A stretch of DNA of 5,288 bases. Origin: Candidatus Iainarchaeum sp. (GTDB lineage Archaea > Iainarchaeota > Iainarchaeia > Iainarchaeales > GCA-2688035). Below, piece after piece: positions 1-5,288 of the stretch. Location: contig JAFCCZ010000065.1 in assembly GCA_017609945.1 (NCBI GenBank), positions 1-5,288 on the forward strand, in the 5' to 3' direction. The first letter of the stretch is position 1. Every line of letters starts with the position of its first letter. The translations under genes were made by a program, and so were the position numbers. The notes beneath the pieces were generated by a model. It saw nothing but the letters and a program-made list of their open reading frames with translations, searched no databases and was not told where the DNA came from.

Positions 1-2151
1 GTCGCCAATGCAAAAAAGTACGCAAACGGATTATACAAGCTGTCTTGTGCCCAAGAGACGGCGAGGTTTCCTTTTGTGTATGCAATTGAGGCGGTTGTCA
101 GGGATCACAGCACTTTTAAAAAGCTGATTCTTAACGAAAACCTGCCGTCAGATCCAAAAGACCTTACTATCTTCGCCCTAAATCTGGACAATTGGATAGG
201 GGACAAACCCAAGACCTTTACCCAAGACATTCTTTCAAAAGAAGACCTGTCCAAAATCAACTCGCTTAAGAAAGGCAATGAAATAATTGTCAGCTACGCC
301 GGCTTATACTACCCAAGCAAAAATACCCCTCCCCAAGAGGCCAACATAAGACAGCATTATTTGGTACAGGCAATTAATTGGGTGTGCGCACTGGAAAGGC
401 TTGGTGTCCACAACTATGTGATAATATGCCTTGATAGGGACACCTTTGAAAAGCTGTCGAAGTTTACAAGCCACATCCTTCTCGGAACTAGCCTGTTTGT
501 GGACCAAAAAAGGTGGCTGTGGTGGAAGCGAATGCTGGCTGTGAACCAACTTATCAAAAATGGCTTTGATGTAATACTCTCGGACCTTGATGCGGTCTGG
601 GAAAGGGATCCCTACAAAGAGTTTTTCTCCCGCCCGGAAGACATCCTGTGCCAAAGCATTCCACTTGCACTTGAAGATCAGCCAAAGCGGGTAAAGATAC
701 CATTAAAGAACAACACCGCATCCATGTTTTGCCCAGGAATATTGAGAATCAGGAACAATAGCCGAACCGCGAGCTTTTGGGAAGACAAGGTGCTGGGCCT
801 TAAGATGCCTGACGACCAGGACGCGTTAAACCAGGCGGTTTTGAACGGCAACACAACAGAGCTTTTTAACAACGAGGAAGGTGTTGGCCTGCGCGTTGAC
901 AACATAGACTTGTTTGCGGCCAATCTGGTCAACCCAAAATTTGGAATCAGGCATTCAAGGTTTAATTTAGCGGAAACGGTTTCAAAATCAAAGAAGTTTT
1001 CAGACATGGCTTCAGTACAGCGATGCTTTCTAACCAAAAAGGCCTATGACTACATTAAGAAGATTTTGCGAAGTGGCGCAAAAGCAACTAAATACAGGGG
1101 AGAAAAGCTGCACGACAAGTGGGTCTGCGAGGAAATTTTCCCCGGCCTAAAAAACGGCTATTACCTTGATGTTGGCGCAAGCCACCCAATTGCCAAAAAC
1201 AACACATATGTTCTGGACAAGGAATTTGAATGGGCGGGCATTTCAATCAACGCCGATTCAAAACACAAGAGCAAGTTTTCGAAAGCAAGAACTTGCCCCC
1301 TAATTCAAGTTAAGCTTGAGACTCTTGCCTTGGCAAAGGCGCTTGGAAAACTTAAGGCACCAAAGTTGATTCATTACCTGAATATTGATGTTGGTGCTGC
1401 CGGGCCCGCCGCCCTCAAGAACTTTCCGTTTGACGAGTTTAAGGTTATTGCAATAACTCTGGAGCATAACAACGACCCGGTTCTTAAAAAGGGCCTTGGG
1501 CAGTTACTTGAACGCAAGGGTTACGCCAAAGTTAAGCTTTGGGGGAGTTTAAATGAGTGCTTTGTCCTGAAGGAATTTAGGCCTTTGAAGAAGTCTGAGT
1601 TTGTGCAGGGTTTGGGGAAAGGAAAGGTTGGCAAAAAGGGGGAACGTATTTTGATTGAAACAGAACTGTTTTCGGGGCTTGTTAAAAACAGCGTTCCGAT
1701 TATCAACAAGTTGCTGAAGGGTCAGGAAGAAGCTATTTTAAGGAACAACTTGGCAATTGCCAAGGTGGAAAAGAACATTTCAAGGAAAGACAGGGACATC
1801 GCCAAGCTGGAAAACGCCGTCTCAAAGAAACGCCAGATTATTGCCAAACTGAAAGCCGTTTTGGTTGAAAGGCAGGAAATGGTGCAGAGGAAAGATGAAT
1901 ACATTGCCAAGCAGAAGAGAAGTATTGCCTACAGGGACAAAAAAATAGATGGCCTGGCTAAGAGGATAGAGAGCCGGGACAAGAAGATAGAGAGCCGGGA
2001 CAGGAGGATAGAGAGCCGGGACAGGAGGATAGAGAGCCTGCTTGACTCTAAGGCCTACAAACTGGGGGACACTCTGCTTCACCCGGTCAAATCTTTACAA
2101 CGTCAAGCCAAAAAACGTGAGTCCGAAAATAAGGGTAAGATTGAATCTTAG
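1..2151 (+). CDS. Multi-domain glycosyltransferase with degenerate FkbM-like domain and C-terminal coiled coil (5' partial)
   Basis: The frame is open from base 1 and ends at TAG 2149-2151, giving 716 codons in the window. Residues here count from base 1. A GTG at 76 could be read as a start, but the frame continues sensibly upstream with no ribosome binding site before it, so the gene probably begins outside. Residues 1-90 are unassigned. Residues about 94-330 resemble Nucleotid_trans/GT77-like GT-A transferases: DVILSDLDAVWERDP puts the metal and nucleotide-sugar binding DLD at 195-197, and DDQDALN at 271-277 is the usual later motif. Residues about 370-530 resemble FkbM-type methyltransferases (GYYLDVGASHP at 386-396) but lack key acidic residues. 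Residues about 573-685 form a basic heptad region, followed by a SKAYKLGDTLLHPVKSL tail as seen in some glycosyltransferases. The likely role is transfer of a sugar to a surface glycan; donor and acceptor are unknown. No membrane segment is visible. Confidence 0.88.
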   Translation, partial: VANAKKYANGLYKLSCAQETARFPFVYAIEAVVRDHSTFKKLILNENLPSDPKDLTIFALNLDNWIGDKPKTFTQDILSKEDLSKINSLKKGNEIIVSYAGLYYPSKNTPPQEANIRQHYLVQAINWVCALERLGVHNYVIICLDRDTFEKLSKFTSHILLGTSLFVDQKRWLWWKRMLAVNQLIKNGFDVILSDLDAVWERDPYKEFFSRPEDILCQSIPLALEDQPKRVKIPLKNNTASMFCPGILRIRNNSRTASFWEDKVLGLKMPDDQDALNQAVLNGNTTELFNNEEGVGLRVDNIDLFAANLVNPKFGIRHSRFNLAETVSKSKKFSDMASVQRCFLTKKAYDYIKKILRSGAKATKYRGEKLHDKWVCEEIFPGLKNGYYLDVGASHPIAKNNTYVLDKEFEWAGISINADSKHKSKFSKARTCPLIQVKLETLALAKALGKLKAPKLIHYLNIDVGAAGPAALKNFPFDEFKVIAITLEHNNDPVLKKGLGQLLERKGYAKVKLWGSLNECFVLKEFRPLKKSEFVQGLGKGKVGKKGERILIETELFSGLVKNSVPIINKLLKGQEEAILRNNLAIAKVEKNISRKDRDIAKLENAVSKKRQIIAKLKAVLVERQEMVQRKDEYIAKQKRSIAYRDKKIDGLAKRIESRDKKIESRDRRIESRDRRIESLLDSKAYKLGDTLLHPVKSLQRQAKKRESENKGKIES
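1108..1590 (+). other. FkbM-like methyltransferase-fold domain, probably inactive
   Basis: This part of gene 1 follows the layout of FkbM-family SAM methyltransferases. It has an entry helix DKWVCEEIFPG (372-382), motif I GYYLDVGASHP (386-396), NNTYVLDKEFEWAGISI (400-416) and a later strand ending ITLEHN (485-490). The family normally ends its second strand with an acidic residue that binds the SAM ribose (IEPN-like); here the position is Asn417 (ISINAD). The family also normally carries a D-x-EG-x-E-x-E type stretch; here it reads DVGAAGPAAL (463-472), so all the glutamates after the Asp are gone while the flanks (LIHYLNI before, LKNFPFDEF after) are kept. I infer a domain that keeps the fold but has probably lost methyl transfer. 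The boundaries are approximate. Confidence 0.65.
1963..2040 (+). repeat. 21-bp in-frame tandem repeats encoding heptads
   Basis: Three full units (1963-1983, 1984-2004, 2005-2025) and a 15-base partial unit (2026-2040) are nearly identical. The core ATAGAGAGCCGGGAC occurs exactly three times, and units differ only at AAG/AGG codons. Each unit encodes seven residues (RIESRDK, KIESRDR, RIESRDR, then RIESL). They close a longer run of about 16 uninterrupted 7-residue periods, starting near base 1717, with Ile, Val or Met at the same position of most periods. Upstream periods are diverged in DNA, so the exact copies are probably a recent expansion by slippage. In the exact units the second core position is Arg, so the helix would be highly charged and only weakly coiled-coil forming. 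Confidence 0.9.
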
Positions 2152-2162
2152 CGGGATTGTAT

Positions 2163-2169
2163 AGGGTGG
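2163..2169 (+). promoter_or_regulatory. Shine-Dalgarno site of gene 2
   Basis: AGGGTGG lies seven bases before ATG 2177 and contains the GGTG core complementary to the 16S rRNA 3' end. An in-frame TAG at 2162-2164 overlaps its first bases, and ATG 2177 is the first start codon after that stop. This fixes the earliest possible start. The 25-base gap to gene 1 has no hairpin or T-run, so the two genes are probably read from one transcript. Confidence 0.7.
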
Positions 2170-2176
2170 CACAAAA

Positions 2177-5100
2177 ATGAAAACATTCAGCACGGTTCTT
2201 GGGGGAGTTTTTTCCAAGCCGCAAAAAACTAAAACATTTTGTGTGCTAGAGCAGGCTAGCAACAGGATAAACGAGGAAATCACCCTTATGCACAAAAAGC
2301 AGTTCAATACAGAATTCAGTGACTTCTACCGCCTTAACTGGGAAACCGACAAGGACCCAAACGCGTTCATTCACAAGAACAATATAACCTGGAGCGAGGG
2401 CCGCAGTTTTCTCTATGAAAAGGTTCCGAAAATATACGATTACTACATTTTTATAGATGATGACATAACCTTTGAGCTGGCCGACAAGTCTTTGGAAAAC
2501 CGTTGGGATGTTGCTCCAACAATAAAAAGCCTGTTAGAGGAATACAATCCGGTGATGTCCACACTTCATTCTAGGAAATGGCACTTCAAAGGCATAGCTG
2601 AAAATTTGGAAAAGAAGAATAATGGCAGGGCAGGCATAAGAAAAGTTTTTCCTTACGCCGGCCAGGATTTGGACTGCCAGATTCTTTCAAAGAGTTTTGC
2701 AGAAGTAATGTTTCCTGTCGTTTACCATGGCACCGGATTTTCAACTTGGTACTTCAACTACGTTTGCCGCAAACTGTTTCCAAAAAAGCAAATGGTTTTC
2801 TCAGACGTGCACTTGGGGAATTTGAGAAAGAACTCACACAAGCTCTGTGCAAGATTTCCACATTGCCATGGCGCCCACACAGTAGCAAATCTGTTTAACG
2901 AAAATACTTTTGACAAAGACTTTCCAATGAGCCGTGATGAAATCATTGAGCGCAACCTATCGGCCTACGGGGGAGAGGTAGACAAGTCACCGGTTGAGTT
3001 TACTTCAAAGGATCTTGCCAAAATATACGACATCAATAATCCTGATTGGCAAAACCGTAAGGCTATTGTGGGGAGCAAAAAAGTAGTGGGAATTGGCTTT
3101 CGCAAGACCGGGACAAGTTCCTTGTGCGAGTGTTTTCGTAAGGCGTTTGGGTACAAAACCTGCGGCTTTCGCCAGCGCAGCTCGCCCGAGCTATTGAATG
3201 AGTGGGAGCGAAACGAGTTTGGGCCTGTAATGAAAAATCTTGTGGCTGGTTCCACCGCCTTTGAGGACCTTCCCTGGCCCTTCCTTTACAAGCTAATTGA
3301 CAAGAACTGCCCTGGCACAAAATTTATTCTCACAGTCCGCGATCCGGAGACGTGGTTTGACAGTTGGAAGCACTACTTTAAGAAAAAGGCCTTTGAGCAC
3401 CCGGGTGAGATAAAGGCCCTGCAGATTATTTACGGCATTTCCAAGCCAGAGGAAGTTGACCGCGAGAAGTTCATTGAGCGCTTTAACCGCCACAACCGCG
3501 AGGTCGTAGAATACTTTAGGGGCCGGCCAAACGATTTGCTTGTTGTTGACTGGTCAAAGGGAACCGACAGGGAGAACTGGGAAAAGCTCTGCAACTTTTT
3601 GGGTGAGAAAATTCCGAAAAAGCCTTTTCCAAAAGTTATGATGAGCGAAAATACGCGTGAACTGCTTTCGCACAGGCACGCCAAAGGCCTTTTTGTTCAC
3701 ATTCCAAGAACAGGGGGCACCTCGGTTAAGGATTTGTGCAAATTTAGCGTGCACAAGATCGATCCGCACCTAACTTACACTGAAATAGTTGAAAAACTGA
3801 AGGGAGATGGCAAAGCATTTGATTTTTCCTTTGCGGTAGTAAGAAACCCGTGGGCAAGGCTTGTTTCAGCATATAAGTACGCCAAAATGGATAAGTCGCG
3901 CTGGCACGACAATGTGGCGGGAAAAAGGCCGCATCCTGACTATGAAGCAGTGAAAGGCAAGTCTTTTGAGGAAGTTGTGAAAATGAAGAGAGACGGATAC
4001 AATTTCAAGCACCCTTCGCTGCGCTTTGACCAATCGCACTTTATTGCCAATGAGAGAGGAAAAATTCTTGTTGATCATGTTGTTCACCTGGAAAACTTTG
4101 CCGAGGAATTTAAGTCCATTGGAAAAAAGCTTGGCATAACTGCCCAGCTTGGCCGTTCCAACGAAAGCGATCGCGGGCAGGATTTCCCTGCATACTATAA
4201 CGAAGAAACAAGGAAGGCGGTTGCAGAAATTTACAGGCAGGACATTGAGCTGTTTGGCTACAGGTTTGGTGATCAAATGGATTCAAAGATTGTGCGAAAG
4301 ATTGGGCCTGGCCTGCAGAATCCGAAGTATATTATATATGTCGGCCGGAAAAAGGCCGGCCTGTTTTCCCACGTAATTGAGTTCCTTAAGTTTATGTCTG
4401 CAGTAGATAAGTTGAAGGACCGGCCAATAGTTATTCCGTACTGGGTTAACGATATACCTTACTGGTCTGCTTCTGGTCACCACGGTAAGACCAATGCTTT
4501 TGAGTATTATTTTGAGCCAATTAATGACTACACGGTTAATGATGCTTTGCCAATTGCGCCCACAGAGCAAGAGATTGGCAAGGCAAGAAAAGACTTTCCT
4601 GGCAGCAGTAGGAATACAAATAAGCAAATTTTTTTGAGATACGAAGTCAACGGCTGCCCGGAAAACGTTTGCGTTGTTGCGTATCGCGAAGCGCACTTTG
4701 AGGGCGGCAAGCATCCAAAACTTGACATCAACAAGTACATTAAAGTAAGGCCGTTCATCCTGAAAAAGGTTAAGGAATTCAGAAAGAAGTTTATGGACGG
4801 GCAACGTGTTATTGGTGTTCATATTAGGGGGCCAAACAACTATGAACTTCGTAGCCCGTTGCGTCGGTTGGGCTATGGGTATCGGAGAAACGGTTCCCTT
4901 GACAATGTTCCGTTTAAGGAGTACTTTGCACTCATTGATTATCATTTGAGAGGGCACCCTAATTCCAGGATTCTTGTTGCCACTGACGATTCGCGTGTGC
5001 TGGAAAAATTTAAGGGGCGTTACAAAGAAAGAGTTATTCACTACAACGCCAAGAGGGCAGTTGGCGGCGAAACACATTTAATAAATAAGGACGACCCGCT

Positions 5101-5288
5101 TTTAAAAAATGAATCAAAGGCAATTTTGGGCGAAGAGGTTCTTATTGAGGCCTTGCTTCTTTCAAAAGCCGACTACTTTATTCATGGGCAATCGAACATT
5201 TCTCATGCAGTAAACCTTTGGTCGCCCCAAATGGAGCGAGTGAACGTTTTCAGGCCCAGGCAAAGGCCCACTGGCTTGAAGCAGGCCA
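2177..5288 (+). CDS. Four-domain fusion: glycosyltransferase - sulfotransferase - sulfotransferase - fucosyltransferase-like (3' partial)
   Basis: The frame runs from ATG 2177 to the right edge without a stop: 1037 codons, C-terminus missing. I read it codon by codon and saw no frameshift. Domains in order are: a putative GT-A glycosyltransferase (about 15-275, DDD at 94-96); a Sulfotransfer_4-like sulfotransferase (about 297-487); a Sulfotransfer_2-like sulfotransferase (about 499-699); and a GT-B fucosyltransferase-like domain (about 715 onward). Key motifs look intact in each, and the linkers are short. The inferred job is to build and sulfate an oligosaccharide in the cytoplasm, using nucleotide sugars and PAPS as donors; the acceptor is unknown. 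It starts 25 bases after gene 1, which adds another glycosyltransferase, so both probably serve one surface-glycan pathway. No signal peptide or membrane span is visible. The fucosyltransferase C-terminal motif has been passed, so probably only a short stretch of that domain is missing, although further domains could follow. Confidence 0.9.
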   Translation, partial: MKTFSTVLGGVFSKPQKTKTFCVLEQASNRINEEITLMHKKQFNTEFSDFYRLNWETDKDPNAFIHKNNITWSEGRSFLYEKVPKIYDYYIFIDDDITFELADKSLENRWDVAPTIKSLLEEYNPVMSTLHSRKWHFKGIAENLEKKNNGRAGIRKVFPYAGQDLDCQILSKSFAEVMFPVVYHGTGFSTWYFNYVCRKLFPKKQMVFSDVHLGNLRKNSHKLCARFPHCHGAHTVANLFNENTFDKDFPMSRDEIIERNLSAYGGEVDKSPVEFTSKDLAKIYDINNPDWQNRKAIVGSKKVVGIGFRKTGTSSLCECFRKAFGYKTCGFRQRSSPELLNEWERNEFGPVMKNLVAGSTAFEDLPWPFLYKLIDKNCPGTKFILTVRDPETWFDSWKHYFKKKAFEHPGEIKALQIIYGISKPEEVDREKFIERFNRHNREVVEYFRGRPNDLLVVDWSKGTDRENWEKLCNFLGEKIPKKPFPKVMMSENTRELLSHRHAKGLFVHIPRTGGTSVKDLCKFSVHKIDPHLTYTEIVEKLKGDGKAFDFSFAVVRNPWARLVSAYKYAKMDKSRWHDNVAGKRPHPDYEAVKGKSFEEVVKMKRDGYNFKHPSLRFDQSHFIANERGKILVDHVVHLENFAEEFKSIGKKLGITAQLGRSNESDRGQDFPAYYNEETRKAVAEIYRQDIELFGYRFGDQMDSKIVRKIGPGLQNPKYIIYVGRKKAGLFSHVIEFLKFMSAVDKLKDRPIVIPYWVNDIPYWSASGHHGKTNAFEYYFEPINDYTVNDALPIAPTEQEIGKARKDFPGSSRNTNKQIFLRYEVNGCPENVCVVAYREAHFEGGKHPKLDINKYIKVRPFILKKVKEFRKKFMDGQRVIGVHIRGPNNYELRSPLRRLGYGYRRNGSLDNVPFKEYFALIDYHLRGHPNSRILVATDDSRVLEKFKGRYKERVIHYNAKRAVGGETHLINKDDPLLKNESKAILGEEVLIEALLLSKADYFIHGQSNISHAVNLWSPQMERVNVFRPRQRPTGLKQA
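2219..2998 (+). other. Domain 1 of gene 2: putative GT-A glycosyltransferase
   Basis: Residues about 15-275. YYIFIDDDITF places an Asp triplet at 94-96 at the end of a hydrophobic strand, as in GT-A enzymes that bind a metal and nucleotide sugar through a DxD motif. Further on, GQDLDCQILSKSFAEVMFPV and a Trp/Tyr-rich segment (TGFSTWYFNYVC) resemble the acceptor side of DUF707-like and related putative glycosyltransferases. The family assignment is weak; the sugar and linkage cannot be told. Confidence 0.55.
3065..3637 (+). other. Domain 2 of gene 2: sulfotransferase (Sulfotransfer_4-like)
   Basis: Residues about 297-487. GIGFRKTGTSSL (305-316) is the 5'-phosphosulfate loop that grips PAPS. 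FILTVRDPETWFDSW (383-397) is the 3'-phosphate binding strand, with Arg388 and Ser396 eight residues apart as in known sulfotransferases. The FEDLPWPFLYKLID segment before it and the VVDWSKG segment after it also fit the family. It should transfer sulfate from PAPS, here probably to a sugar hydroxyl. The acceptor is inferred only from the attached glycosyltransferase domains. Confidence 0.8.
3671..4273 (+). other. Domain 3 of gene 2: sulfotransferase (Sulfotransfer_2-like)
   Basis: Residues about 499-699. FVHIPRTGGTSV (506-517) is the PAPS 5'-phosphosulfate loop in the form typical of carbohydrate sulfotransferases. FAVVRNPWARLVSAYKY carries the 3'-phosphate Arg556 and Ser564, again eight apart. 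The later FDQSHFI, HVVHLENF and RSNES segments and the ending YYNEETRKAVAEIYRQDIEL-FGYRF are the usual C-terminal features of this family. The family mostly sulfates glycans, which fits its neighbours. It is clearly not a copy of domain 2: the motifs around the loops differ. Confidence 0.85.
4319..5288 (+). other. Domain 4 of gene 2: GT-B fucosyltransferase-like (3' partial)
   Basis: Residues about 715-1037. It opens with a YIIYVGRKKAGLFSHV strand and helix. VIGVHIRG (878-885) has the His-x-Arg-Gly motif of NodZ/FUT8/O-fucosyltransferase-like enzymes. RILVATDDSRVLEKF (TDD at 936-938) and GEEVLIEALLLSKADYFIHG followed by QSNIS (985-1009) are the later donor-binding motifs of the same superfamily. 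These enzymes usually move fucose from GDP-fucose, but the exact family and sugar are not certain here. The domain runs to the window edge. Confidence 0.75.

Noticed and set aside
76..78. GTG as the start codon of gene 1
   Set aside because: There is no Shine-Dalgarno sequence just before it, and the same frame is open and protein-like back to base 1.
304..1037. Two minus-strand frames of about 116-119 codons
   Set aside because: Both are opposite the GT-A domain of gene 1 and show no family features; no plausible ribosome binding site or promoter was evident.
1539..2211. The 11-base string TGGGGGAGTTT near 1540 and again near 2201
   Set aside because: It is short, lies in different reading frames and contexts, and has no extension on either side; chance is the simplest explanation.
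3866..4276. A 136-codon open frame on the minus strand
   Set aside because: It overlaps the second sulfotransferase domain in full and gives no recognisable protein.
4327..4340. TATATTATATAT-like stretch that could be read as an archaeal TATA box
   Set aside because: It encodes the Tyr-Ile-Ile-Tyr strand of domain 4 and no start codon with a ribosome binding site follows at a suitable distance for a separate gene.
4343..4367. GGCCGG / CCGGCC hairpin (6-bp stem, 7-base loop) followed shortly by TTTT, resembling an intrinsic terminator
   Set aside because: The stem is short, the T-run is only four bases and interrupted, and the site lies inside a continuous coding frame at the start of domain 4 (VGRKKAGLFS). 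It is probably a chance effect of the Gly/Arg/Ala/Gly codons.
4149..4376. A 75-codon + strand frame inside gene 2
   Set aside because: It is out of frame with the sulfotransferase and fucosyltransferase-like domains, which are continuous through this stretch.
4283..5077. A 264-codon open frame on the minus strand
   Set aside because: It lies wholly opposite the fucosyltransferase-like domain, whose motifs (HIRG, TDD, HGQSN) are clear on the + strand. The minus-strand translation shows no motif and follows from the codon use of the real gene.

Overview
The window is almost entirely coding. It holds two large, incomplete genes on the + strand, read in the same direction and separated by 25 bases. 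Both encode multi-domain carbohydrate-active enzymes. The first (1-2151) is open at the left edge: its frame has no stop back to base 1, so its true start lies outside. The second (2177-5288) runs off the right edge without a stop. It is one uninterrupted frame of 1037 codons, and every domain below was read from that frame.

Gene 1 carries, in order: about 90 unexplained residues, a GT-A type nucleotide-sugar transferase domain (Nucleotid_trans/GT77-like) with a DLD motif, an FkbM-like methyltransferase-fold domain whose key acidic residues are replaced, and a long lysine/arginine-rich heptad region. That region ends in exact 21-bp tandem repeats and a short SKAYKLGDTLLHPVKSL-type tail. Gene 2 carries, in order: a putative GT-A glycosyltransferase domain with a DDD motif, a sulfotransferase of one family, a second sulfotransferase of another family, and a GT-B fucosyltransferase-like domain with HIRG, TDD and C-terminal HGQSN motifs. 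Both sulfotransferases keep their 5'- and 3'-phosphate binding motifs for PAPS.

Together the two proteins look like part of a surface-glycan (S-layer glycan, capsule or exopolysaccharide) locus that makes a sulfated, possibly fucose-like decorated oligosaccharide. Activities usually spread over several polypeptides are fused here. Neither protein shows a membrane segment or a signal peptide in the part visible, so they probably act in the cytoplasm on activated sugars and lipid-linked or soluble acceptors.

The organism cannot be fixed from this window. The tight spacing, the lack of introns and the AGGGTGG Shine-Dalgarno sequence show a prokaryotic gene layout. The heavy use of AGG, AGA and ATA, the many lysines and the GGTG core would suit an archaeon (perhaps an uncultivated lineage), but a candidate-phylum bacterium fits as well. 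I see no RNA genes, mobile elements, CRISPR arrays or terminators.
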